Below are positions 20,846-27,966 of a stretch of 64,000 nucleotides of DNA, one piece after another. The notes under the pieces are model-generated. The model saw nothing but the letters and a program-made list of their open reading frames with translations, did not search any database and had not been told where the DNA came from. Source of the stretch: Bacteroidaceae bacterium (GTDB lineage Bacteria > Bacteroidota > Bacteroidia > Bacteroidales > Bacteroidaceae); the NCBI GenBank assembly GCA_017379075.1, contig JAFNXL010000015.1, forward strand, positions 62,001-126,000, in the 5' to 3' direction. A program made the position numbers and the translations under genes. The number at the start of each line of letters is the position of its first letter. The stretch's first letter is position 1.

Positions 20846-20919
20846 AGCCTCTTGTCGGATTCGAACCAACGACCCCGAGATTACAAATCACGTGCTCTGG
20901 CCAACTGAGCTAAAGAGGC
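20846..20919 (-). tRNA. tRNA-Thr (TGT)
   Basis: Acceptor GCCTCTT/AAGAGGC, D arm CTCAGTTGGCCAGAG, anticodon loop TTTGTAA (TGT), T arm GGTTCGAATCC, discriminator T. It reads ACA/ACG codons. It is the first gene after the operon promoter. Confidence 0.97.
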
Positions 20920-20963
20920 GTTTTGCATCCGCTTCAAAAGCGATTCCTTTGTTTTAGCGGATG

Positions 20964-20994
20964 CAAAATTAGACATATTTTCTGAATCACCAAA
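20964..20994 (-). promoter_or_regulatory. Promoter of the tRNA-tuf-rpl-rpo superoperon
   Basis: Minus strand: -33 TTTG (20991-20994), 19 bases, -7 TAATTTTG (20964-20971), a full Bacteroidota consensus. The first tRNA begins about 45 bases downstream. A 13-base inverted repeat (TTTTGCATCCGCT at 20968-20956 and its complement at 20933-20921) overlaps the -7 box. Confidence 0.85.
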
Positions 20995-21010
20995 ACTTTT
21001 CTATAAATTT

Positions 21011-21310
21011 TTAGCGATTTTTCTGCTTTTCTTTATATTTGGACAGCTGTCTTGTCAGCGAATCCAAGGTTTTATCAACTCCTTCTTCAAAAGTGTCGCA
21101 AATTTCCTGAGCAATCAAATCCTTTCCAGGAAGGTTCACAATTATCTGTGTTTCCTTGTTCATTGCCGTCTCAGGCTTCACGACTTTTAATGACACCTCT
21201 ACCTTTCTTATTTCGTCACTGAACTTTCCTAACTTCGTTGTTTTCTTAACAATGAAATCTTGCAATTTCTCACTTGCCTCGAAATGGATGGCTTGAATGT
21301 TAATGTCCAT
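21011..21310 (-). CDS. hpf: Ribosome hibernation-promoting factor, short HPF/RaiA family
   Basis: 99 aa. MDINIQAIHFEASEKLQDFI and the beta-alpha-beta-beta-beta-alpha pattern with a basic C-terminal helix (LDSLTRQLSKYKEKQKNR) match the short HPF/YfiA family that binds the 30S decoding site and silences ribosomes in stationary phase. No long C-terminal dimerisation domain is present. It lies 9 bases after the recombinase gene, so the two are co-transcribed. Confidence 0.93.
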   Translation of the reverse strand: MDINIQAIHFEASEKLQDFIVKKTTKLGKFSDEIRKVEVSLKVVKPETAMNKETQIIVNLPGKDLIAQEICDTFEEGVDKTLDSLTRQLSKYKEKQKNR

Positions 21311-21319
21311 AATACCTCC

Positions 21320-22225
21320 TCATTTTTTAGGGGCTCTTGGATGAGCCTGGTTATACATATCTTTGAGTTCCTCAAAGGTTGTATGGGTGTAGATTTCTGT
21401 CGTTGACAGCCTTTCATGACCCAACAATTCTTTTACGGACTGCAAATCTGCACGATGATTCAGCATAGATGTGGCAAAACTATGTCGCAGTACATGGGGA
21501 CTTTTTTTCCTCAGCGTTGTCACTTGCCCCAAATAGGCTTGTACAATCTGCCGGACTTTGGAATCTGACATTCTGCCTCCAGACTTTTCGCTGACAAAAA
21601 ACCAATTGCTTACAATTCCCTTTTCCATCAGCATGGCATGGCGCATAGCCAGATAACTATGGATAGACGACAACATTTCGGAGCCAAACGGAATCACACG
21701 TTGTTTGTTCCTTTTACCCGTTACTCTCACCTGACTTTGTTTACAATCCACATCATCAAGCGCCAAGCCGGTAAGTTCTGACAAACGCATGCCTGTGCTA
21801 TAAAAAGCCAATAGAATCAGACGATCACGCACACCGACAAAATCTTCCGGAAAATAGTTGCCATCCAAGAGCCTGTCCATCTGATCTTCTCTGACAAAGA
21901 TTGGCAGATTCTTTTCACGCTTAGGCGCTACCACCAAATGTGCCGGATTACGGTCAACGAGTCCTCGTTTTAACAGGAATTTATAAAATGCTCTGACGCT
22001 GCTGAGTCTGCAGCAAATACTTCCTGTGCGATTGCCTTCTTCCATCATGGCCATCATCCAATCACGGATGACATCCTCGTCCAAATTATCCCAACAAAGT
22101 TCTGCATCAAGTCTCTTGAAAAACCGCTCGAACGCTTCCAAGCCGGCCGAATATCCTTTTATTGTACGCTCGGATAAATTCCGTTCATACCTCAGATAGT
22201 CTACAAAAGACTGAATCCACATCAT
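21320..22225 (-). CDS. xerC: XerC/XerD-type tyrosine recombinase
   Basis: 301 aa, standard Xer length. An N-terminal SAM-like core-binding domain (FVDYLRYERNLSERTIKGYS) precedes the catalytic domain with the Arg of TGMRLSEL, the H-x-x-R of HVLRHSFATSML and the nucleophilic Tyr in STTEIYTHTTFEEL. Such enzymes resolve chromosome dimers at dif. The genome context (hpf, rpsU, tuf) is core chromosomal, not a mobile element, so it is probably the housekeeping enzyme. A TATATTCG -7-like box lies at 22245-22252. Confidence 0.88.
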   Translation of the reverse strand: MMWIQSFVDYLRYERNLSERTIKGYSAGLEAFERFFKRLDAELCWDNLDEDVIRDWMMAMMEEGNRTGSICCRLSSVRAFYKFLLKRGLVDRNPAHLVVAPKREKNLPIFVREDQMDRLLDGNYFPEDFVGVRDRLILLAFYSTGMRLSELTGLALDDVDCKQSQVRVTGKRNKQRVIPFGSEMLSSIHSYLAMRHAMLMEKGIVSNWFFVSEKSGGRMSDSKVRQIVQAYLGQVTTLRKKSPHVLRHSFATSMLNHRADLQSVKELLGHERLSTTEIYTHTTFEELKDMYNQAHPRAPKK

Positions 22226-22301
22226 TATTCGCTCTTTTCAGATGCGAATATAGACATTTTTTCTGAAATACGCAAGAAGAAAGTCAGAAATTTAAGTTTC
22301 T

Positions 22302-22493
22302 TTAATCTTCTACACGCTGCAACTGCTGTACATAAACAGCACGTTCCTTAGCCAGACGCTTGAGCACTGAAGGCTTGTCGAACTGCTGACGGGCACGGAG
22401 TTCCTTTACCACACCGGTCTTTTCAAACTTACGCTTGAACTTCTTCAACGCTTTTTCAATGTTCTCGCCTTCTTTTACAGGTACTACAATCAT
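22302..22493 (-). CDS. rpsU: Ribosomal protein bS21
   Basis: 63 aa, MIVVPVKEGENIEKALKKFK with the basic helix KRKFEKTGVVKELRARQQFD. It binds the 30S subunit near the anti-Shine-Dalgarno region. In Bacteroidota bS21 takes part in sequestering the 3' end of 16S rRNA (known of the phylum, not seen here). It has its own strong promoter. Confidence 0.98.
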   Translation of the reverse strand: MIVVPVKEGENIEKALKKFKRKFEKTGVVKELRARQQFDKPSVLKRLAKERAVYVQQLQRVED

Positions 22494-22547
22494 TTTTTTG
22501 TTTGTTAAAAATTAATTAATTATACATATCGCACGTTAAATGCGGCG

Positions 22548-22578
22548 CAAAATTACATATACTTTTTGACGTGACAAA
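22548..22578 (-). promoter_or_regulatory. Promoter of rpsU
   Basis: Minus strand: -33 TTTG (22575-22578), 19 bases, -7 TAATTTTG (22548-22555), 55 bases before the start codon. This is a full consensus match. Confidence 0.85.
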
Positions 22579-22698
22579 ATAATTCCGTTTATTTCTGCCC
22601 GATGTCGCTATATTTTTAGCCGCCGATGTCATGTATACGGCAAAGGGGCGTCAACGGGAAGCTCACGATTTTGCCGCCAGCGTCATCGTATTTTTTAT

Positions 22699-22736
22699 TT
22701 TCCTCCCGAGGAAATATTTTTTTCCTCCCGAGGAAA
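22699..22736. repeat. 22-base-period tandem repeat, 2 copies, self-complementary
   Basis: TTTCCTCCCGAGGAAA occurs identically at 22699-22714 and 22721-22736, a step of exactly 22. Each copy is a dyad: TTTCCT and AGGAAA around CCCG. The copies are separated by TATTTT and sit directly beyond the mdh terminator. Confidence 0.85.
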
Positions 22737-22737
22737 A

Positions 22738-22775
22738 TAAAAACGCTTCCCGACAAGCAAAGCGTCGGGAAGCGT
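22738..22775 (-). terminator. Intrinsic terminator of mdh
   Basis: Minus strand ACGCTTCCCGAC (22775-22764) pairs with GTCGGGAAGCGT (22754-22743), a perfect 12-bp stem with a nine-base loop, followed by five T. It lies 37 bases after the mdh stop. Confidence 0.93.
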
Positions 22776-22811
22776 GGTATACTTCTAATACCTATCTAAT
22801 TTGAAAGGTTA

Positions 22812-23804
22812 TTACAGGTTGGGGTTTTCCTTTGTCCACTCTTCAACAGCGGGGATGATGCCCAATGCGATGATTTCGTCGCGCATCTTGCCCAAATGCT
22901 CAACAGAAGAAGCCAATGCTGCCATTTCCTCTTCAGTTCCTTCGGGAGTTGTGTAGTGAACACCATCAGCATCGATAACGGTGGGCATAGCCATCATTAC
23001 GTTCTTATAACCGAGTTCCTCGCTGTTAACATAGCAGCCAGCGGGCAAAGTGTAAGGCTCACCACCCATTGCAGCCTCAATCATCTTGATGGCGCAGTAA
23101 GAGGGGCTCTGGAATGAGCTGCGGCCACGAAGCTTGATGATATTAGAACCACCCTGTACAGTATTGTGCTTGATTTCAGCCCAACGCTCTTCAGAAAGGC
23201 CCATTTCGGCCAAAGGCTTGCCATCGATCTTAACCTGAGATGCAAATACAGCCATCTGCTCGCCGTGTCCACCATAAGTCTTGGCTCCGGTAACCTTGTC
23301 CTGCTGTACGCCAAATTCCTTGGCCAAGGCCTGCTGCAGACGAGTAGAGTCGAGAGCAGCCAATGAAGTCAACTGATTGGGTTTCAAACCTGAGTGGATC
23401 AAAGCTGTCAAAGCGGTTACATCAGCGGGGTTGAAGATAACAACTACGTGCTTAACATCGGGACAGTATTTCTTGATGAAGTCACCGAACTCAGCAGCAA
23501 TCTGACAGTTGCCCTTCAACAAATCTTCACGGGTCATACCCTCCTTGCGAGGAGCACCACCTGAAGATACAATATACTTAGCACCGGTGAAAGCCTCCTC
23601 GGGATTAGTTGTCCAAGTGATATTTGCACCGGGGAAACCACAATGAGCCATTTCGTCAGCTACACCATGAACGCCAGGTTCAAAAATATCATACAAACAA
23701 ATGTTGGGAGTAAGACCGAGCATCAGTGCGCTCTGTACCATGTTTGAGCCAATCATACCACCGGCTCCAACAATAAGAAGTTTTTCGTCAGTTAAAAAAG
23801 CCAT
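22812..23804 (-). CDS. mdh: Malate dehydrogenase (lactate/malate dehydrogenase family)
   Basis: 330 aa. The Rossmann motif GAGGMIGSNM (residues 12-21), the substrate loop with HVVVIFNPADVTALTAL, and the catalytic histidine in KTYGGHGEQMAVF are visible. It interconverts malate and oxaloacetate with NAD, which in Bacteroidales feeds the reductive branch to fumarate and succinate. It is monocistronic: promoter and terminator flank it. The family also contains lactate dehydrogenases, but Bacteroidales homologues of this type are annotated as malate dehydrogenase. Confidence 0.93.
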   Translation of the reverse strand: MAFLTDEKLLIVGAGGMIGSNMVQSALMLGLTPNICLYDIFEPGVHGVADEMAHCGFPGANITWTTNPEEAFTGAKYIVSSGGAPRKEGMTREDLLKGNCQIAAEFGDFIKKYCPDVKHVVVIFNPADVTALTALIHSGLKPNQLTSLAALDSTRLQQALAKEFGVQQDKVTGAKTYGGHGEQMAVFASQVKIDGKPLAEMGLSEERWAEIKHNTVQGGSNIIKLRGRSSFQSPSYCAIKMIEAAMGGEPYTLPAGCYVNSEELGYKNVMMAMPTVIDADGVHYTTPEGTEEEMAALASSVEHLGKMRDEIIALGIIPAVEEWTKENPNL

Positions 23805-23841
23805 AATTTATATATTCTTTTAAAAATTAGTTAATTATTCG

Positions 23842-23873
23842 CAAAGATAGAGAAAATCCGCGTTCCTTCCAAA
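23842..23873 (-). promoter_or_regulatory. Promoter of mdh
   Basis: Minus strand: -33 TTTG (23870-23873), 20 bases, -7 TATCTTTG (23842-23849), 38 bases upstream of the start. Full consensus. Confidence 0.85.
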
Positions 23874-23932
23874 AAAGATTCGGATTTTATCCGTTCATAT
23901 ATTCATTTTTTCCCTTTTGACAAAGCCGTTTA

Positions 23933-25240
23933 TCATTTATCTACTATAATTTCCTTAACCAAACGCAAGCGGTATTTTTTTGTTCCACTGACATTCGCAA
24001 TAATCGAATTACTCGCCATAGAAAAGCTCTTCATCCCTTCGTCACATAAATAGCGGGCTTTTTCGGTTGAACTGTTCGGTTCATAATCCAAGAATGGCGA
24101 CAGTCCTTCTTGAGTTAACACCGCGTTCAATTCCGTGAGAGCAATACCTCCAAAAGACTGCTGTAGCATACGAACTTCTGCGGTTGTAGGGATTGCCCAG
24201 CCTGAAATGTCATCCTCCACATATTGCTGTGCATATTGCAAAGCCATATCAGAATTTTCTCCACTCAATGCCGATGGGACTTCCACCTTCTCTTCACGGG
24301 AGAGCAGATACACACTCCATTGCGTTGCATTCAATTCGCTTACATAAGCGACTATATGATTCCCCCATAATGTTCCTACAATAGGAGCGCCTGAAGGTTC
24401 ATTGACGTCCGGCACAGAAGCACTGGGGCCAAAACCAAAGTCCCAATTTACGGTTTCCGCCCAACCTTCAACCGAAAACTCCCCCTCTACTACCATGTCT
24501 CCGGTTGAATAAGAGCCATTCAAGAGATATGGCACTCCTGAGCGCAACGCTTCGGGACAAGTGTAGGCATAAGAGACATTCCCTGTCGGTGTGGCCAGGT
24601 TTAGTGTAAGTGTGGCTGGTCCTTCCGTTGGCAGCACATAGACATCTCCAGTCTCCCAAATCCCTGGAAGAGAGCCGGGTTTCAATGTCTTGGTGTACGA
24701 GGTCGGAGTGGAGCCCGTTCCGGAAAACGCCCATTGCAAATAGGGTTTTGACAACACCATAGAAACAGACGTAACATCATCGGGCAGACCTGACAATGAC
24801 ACTTTTACCTGAGACACCAGATAACGCATCTGTAAATAGGCCTTCGTGCTGTTCTGACCCATTGTCACATCAGCCTGCCCCATCTGCAAAGGCACCGTCG
24901 CATTCTCCTTGAGTGTCAAACAAGATGTGAATTTTGGAGTGGAAGGCAGATCGCAACTTGATATTCCACCCAGTGCCACAATGCGGTAAGAGCCTGACGG
25001 CAATTGGAAGGAGAAAGTGGAACCTTTTTCCAGCAATGTCTGCTGTCCTCGGCATTGGCCTTTGGCATCAAACACAAATACCACCAAAGGGTATTGCAAC
25101 GCATCAGCATCCGATGCGCGTGTATAGATTTCCAAATTGCGATTCTTCTCCTGAACCTCAACTTCCGAAAAATCGACTTTCTCGCATGATGTCACCAACA
25201 TCATCAGAAAGCACATTGCCATCAAGATACTCTGTTTCAT
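23933..25240 (-). CDS. Predicted surface lipoprotein with Mfa2/FimB-like N-terminal domain
   Basis: 435 aa. Lipobox LVTSC at about residue 19. The first half resembles Bacteroidales fimbrial anchor proteins of the Mfa2/FimB group: a VVFVFDAKGQC strand, SYRIVALGG, and a second sandwich beginning KVSLSGLPDDVTSV. The C-terminal part (GTLWGNHIVAYVSELN, GWAIPTTAEVRMLQQSFGG, KKYRLRLVKEIIV) looks like a separate FimB/fibrobacter-style surface domain. No fimbrillin gene lies next to it. It is 36 bases after the carbonic anhydrase gene. Exact function unknown; it could be a minor or orphan fimbrial component. Confidence 0.65.
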   Translation of the reverse strand: MKQSILMAMCFLMMLVTSCEKVDFSEVEVQEKNRNLEIYTRASDADALQYPLVVFVFDAKGQCRGQQTLLEKGSTFSFQLPSGSYRIVALGGISSCDLPSTPKFTSCLTLKENATVPLQMGQADVTMGQNSTKAYLQMRYLVSQVKVSLSGLPDDVTSVSMVLSKPYLQWAFSGTGSTPTSYTKTLKPGSLPGIWETGDVYVLPTEGPATLTLNLATPTGNVSYAYTCPEALRSGVPYLLNGSYSTGDMVVEGEFSVEGWAETVNWDFGFGPSASVPDVNEPSGAPIVGTLWGNHIVAYVSELNATQWSVYLLSREEKVEVPSALSGENSDMALQYAQQYVEDDISGWAIPTTAEVRMLQQSFGGIALTELNAVLTQEGLSPFLDYEPNSSTEKARYLCDEGMKSFSMASNSIIANVSGTKKYRLRLVKEIIVDK

Positions 25241-25276
25241 GTTTGTGCCTTTTACATTATTATATATATACCCTTT

Positions 25277-25861
25277 TTAATCATCGCACGCACGGTAATC
25301 CTCGCTTGTGGTAACCTCTTGCGTATTCCGGGCATCGGCATCCGCATTGCGGAACCAATCGCTGTATTCTATGTAATGACGTGCATAAGTCTGGTTCAAT
25401 TCCGCTGCCTGAACCGGATCCACCTTCTTGATGAATTTTGCTGGTACGCCAGCCCATAGTTCTCCGTCACCAATCTTTGTATTGCTCAATACCAATGCGC
25501 CGGCAGCCACAATGGCTCCCTTGCCCACTTCTGCATGATCAAGCACAGTTGCGCCCATTCCTATAAGCGCACCGTCATGCACCACACATCCGTGCAACGT
25601 CACGCTATGGCCTATGGTCACGTCATCGCCCAGTATCACCGGAGCCTTGCCGTTCAGCGTATGCAAGCAACTGTTGTCCTGAATGTTGGTACGGTTTCCT
25701 ATTTTTATGAAATGTACGTCGCCGCGCACCACAGCATTGAACCAAACGGTGCAGTCATCGCCCATTTCCACATCACCAACGATCACCGCGCCTTCGCTGA
25801 AGTAACAATGCTTGCCAAATCGCGGTGCGGGCATTCCCGAAAGTCTTTTGATTATAGCCAC
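25277..25861 (-). CDS. Gamma-class carbonic anhydrase family protein (left-handed beta-helix)
   Basis: 194 aa. Hexapeptide-repeat protein with the family hallmarks NAVVRGDVHFIKIGNRTNIQ, NSCLHTLN and IGHSVTLHGCVVHDGALIGM; the His residues of SCLH, TIGH and VTLHGC are the expected zinc ligands. It belongs to the YrdA/PaaY branch, many of which have weak or no hydratase activity. It is co-directional with pepP (34-base gap) and the lipoprotein (36-base gap). Confidence 0.9.
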   Translation of the reverse strand: MAIIKRLSGMPAPRFGKHCYFSEGAVIVGDVEMGDDCTVWFNAVVRGDVHFIKIGNRTNIQDNSCLHTLNGKAPVILGDDVTIGHSVTLHGCVVHDGALIGMGATVLDHAEVGKGAIVAAGALVLSNTKIGDGELWAGVPAKFIKKVDPVQAAELNQTYARHYIEYSDWFRNADADARNTQEVTTSEDYRACDD

Positions 25862-25895
25862 TTTATTTTGTATCTTTTAATAATTAATATTCACG

Positions 25896-27686
25896 TTATT
25901 TCGCCAAAGGCGCTGTCGCCTCTCTCAGCCAAACCCTTTCTTCTTCAGTCAAGGCAGAGGACAATTGTTCATACACTCTGGCATGATAAGCGTTCAGGTA
26001 CGCAATTTCATCGTCCTGCATCATTTCCAATATAATAGGAGTCTTGTCTATAGGGCAAAGCGTCAATGCCTCCAACTGCAGAAATTCTCCATATTCGCCC
26101 TGCATATAGGGGGCTACGAGCATGGTGTTCTCTATTCTCACACCATGGCTGCCAGCCCGATAGATTCCAGGTTCATTGGTAACAGTCATGCCGGATTTTA
26201 ATTCCGCAGGCACATAATTCATTCTTATTTGATGAGGACCTTCGTGCACATTCAGGAACGAACCCACTCCATGACCTGTGCCATGCAGATAGTTCACACC
26301 TTGTTGCCACATCGCATACCGGGCACAGACATCAAGTTGTGTGCCGCTGCTCCCAGCCGGAAAACGCACCATGGCCAAGCGAATGTGCCCCCTGAGCACC
26401 AGTGTATAGTCAATCCGTTCCTGCTCTGTCAATGCCCCCAAGGCTATCGTCCTAGTAATGTCAGTGGTACCATCCTGATATTGGGCACCGCTGTCCAGCA
26501 AAAGCAATCCTTTTGGGAGCAGTTCGCAGTCGCTCTTCTCGTCCGCCTCATAATGCACAATGGCACCATGCGCGGCATAACCGGCTATCGTGTCAAAGGA
26601 AAGTCCCTTGTACAGCGCTTGCATGGCACGCAACTCTTCCAGTTTGTGGCTGACGGAAAGTTCTGTCTGGCCACCGGTCTTCACTGCAGGCAAAAGCCAA
26701 TGCAGGAATTTCACCATTGCAATGCCGTCCCTGTACATGGCATTTCTGAAACCGTTGATTTCAGTTTCGTTTTTCACCGCTTTTTCAAGAGCAATCAAAC
26801 TGCCTCCCGACACAATTTTACACGCCTCGGGAAGGAGTTCGCCAAGCCTGCTGTTGGTAGAGTTCACGTCCAACAATACAGACTGCACTCCGCACACAGG
26901 CAAATCCTGCACCAAACTGCCATATGGACGGCATTCAATTCCCTGTTCCAAAAGAGCTTTTCTAACTGTGTCATCCAACTTCGCGTCGTCCACATACAAC
27001 ACTGCCTTCTGTTGGGTAACCCACATATATGCAACCACCAGCGGACAGCAATGTACATCGGTTCCACGGATGTTGGCAAGCCATGCCACCTCATCCAGTT
27101 TGCACACCAACGTTGCTTCCACATGACGCGCCAGCAGTCGTTCGCGCAAATCTTTGATCTTATCCGCAGCAGACTTGCCGGCATAGGCAATAGGATGCAA
27201 GCAAACCGGAGCCTGAGGTATGGCAGGACGTTCTTCCCACAAAGCCTCAGCAGGATCTTCGGCAAGCACCAAATCCAATCCATGGAAAGCCAGTTCTTCG
27301 CGCAAGACATGTTCCTCAGCAATGGAGAACACCCATCCGTCCACTCCTACCCTTCCGCCCGTTCCAATTTCTTCTGAGAGCCATTCGGCAACGCTCGGTG
27401 TTCCGGGAATCCTTTCACGCATTAAAGCAAAAGGAGTCTCCTGCAACTGTTCTTCCGCAGCCAGAAAATAACGGCTGTCCGTCCATAAGGCGGCACGCCC
27501 ACGGGTAACGACTGCGGTCCCTGCACTTCCATTGAAACCGCTAATCCACTCGCGAGTCTTCCAATGCGAGGGCACATATTCTCCGTTATGAGGGTCTGAA
27601 CTGGGAAAAACAAAAGCGTCCAATCCATGTTTATCCATGAATTGCCGTAACGCTTCAACTCTCTGGCATATCTGGTTTTTCGGCAT
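25896..27686 (-). CDS. Xaa-Pro aminopeptidase (three-domain aminopeptidase P)
   Basis: 596 aa from the ATG at 27686 (MPKNQICQRVEALRQFMDKH). The longer frame starting at 27710 would begin inside the -7 box. Two creatinase-type N-terminal domains precede a C-terminal M24 pita-bread domain with the metal ligands in LLLDSGAQYQDGTTDITRT, GTGHGVGSFLNVHEGP and the late TVTNEPGIY and GVRIENTM. Length matches the XPNPEP1-like cytosolic enzymes that remove N-terminal residues preceding proline. Start of a probable three-gene unit. Confidence 0.93.
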   Translation of the reverse strand: MPKNQICQRVEALRQFMDKHGLDAFVFPSSDPHNGEYVPSHWKTREWISGFNGSAGTAVVTRGRAALWTDSRYFLAAEEQLQETPFALMRERIPGTPSVAEWLSEEIGTGGRVGVDGWVFSIAEEHVLREELAFHGLDLVLAEDPAEALWEERPAIPQAPVCLHPIAYAGKSAADKIKDLRERLLARHVEATLVCKLDEVAWLANIRGTDVHCCPLVVAYMWVTQQKAVLYVDDAKLDDTVRKALLEQGIECRPYGSLVQDLPVCGVQSVLLDVNSTNSRLGELLPEACKIVSGGSLIALEKAVKNETEINGFRNAMYRDGIAMVKFLHWLLPAVKTGGQTELSVSHKLEELRAMQALYKGLSFDTIAGYAAHGAIVHYEADEKSDCELLPKGLLLLDSGAQYQDGTTDITRTIALGALTEQERIDYTLVLRGHIRLAMVRFPAGSSGTQLDVCARYAMWQQGVNYLHGTGHGVGSFLNVHEGPHQIRMNYVPAELKSGMTVTNEPGIYRAGSHGVRIENTMLVAPYMQGEYGEFLQLEALTLCPIDKTPIILEMMQDDEIAYLNAYHARVYEQLSSALTEEERVWLREATAPLAK

Positions 27687-27707
27687 CTTACAGGTATTTA
27701 TTTTAAG

Positions 27708-27738
27708 CAAAGTTAAAACAAAAATATCACATCACAAA
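27708..27738 (-). promoter_or_regulatory. Promoter of the aminopeptidase P gene
   Basis: Minus strand: -33 TTTG (27735-27738), 19 bases, -7 TAACTTTG (27708-27715), 22 bases before the chosen start. Full consensus; it decides the start codon of the gene. Confidence 0.85.
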
Positions 27739-27757
27739 AAAGTAAATGTGATATTTT
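27721..27757. promoter_or_regulatory. 12-bp dyad spanning the -33 box (candidate operator)
   Basis: AAAATATCACAT (27721-27732) and ATGTGATATTTT (27746-27757) are a perfect inverted repeat around 13 bases that include the -33 TTTG. The location is ideal for a repressor, but no regulator is identifiable. The half-site resembles TGTGA-type Crp/Fnr half-sites with the wrong spacing. Confidence 0.5.
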
Positions 27758-27866
27758 GTTCTTTACGCAAAATTGCACGTAAAAATGCAATAGTACTGAC
27801 TAGCATATCGCAGTTATACTTCAAGTGAAAATACAGTTCATCTGCTCTGGCTAGTCTATATTTCAG

Positions 27867-27954
27867 CTTTAAAAAGTCAACAGCTTGAGTTGGGCAACAC
27901 AATGCATTGCGTTGCCCAATGCAACAGCATGCATCAGCCAATACAATGCACTGC
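27867..27954. repeat. 22-base-period tandem repeat, 3 clear copies plus a degenerate one
   Basis: Units begin at 27889 (GTTGGGCAACACAATGCATT), 27911 (GTTGCCCAATGCAACAGCAT) and 27933 (ATCAGCCAATACAATGCACT), each followed by GC. A weaker unit at 27867 shares CAACAGC in register with the second. Nested dyads GTTGGGCAAC and CAATGCATTG are present, and TTGGGCAAC (27890-27898) is repeated inverted as GTTGCCCAA (27911-27919). The array ends 13 bases beyond the alpha-galactosidase stop. Confidence 0.75.
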
Positions 27955-27966
27955 GATTATTTGGGG

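Larger units (their letters stand above)
22494..22811. other. Spacer between mdh and rpsU
   Basis: About 318 bases without a gene. From the mdh side it holds the mdh terminator, a two-copy 22-base repeat, a stretch at 22596-22696 with three loose copies of a GCCGCCGATGTCAT-like word, and the rpsU promoter. Confidence 0.75.

Noticed and set aside
21320-22225. Integrase of a mobile element
   Set aside because: Length and sequence fit housekeeping XerC/D, and neighbours are core genes; no attachment-site duplication was found at the nearby tRNAs.
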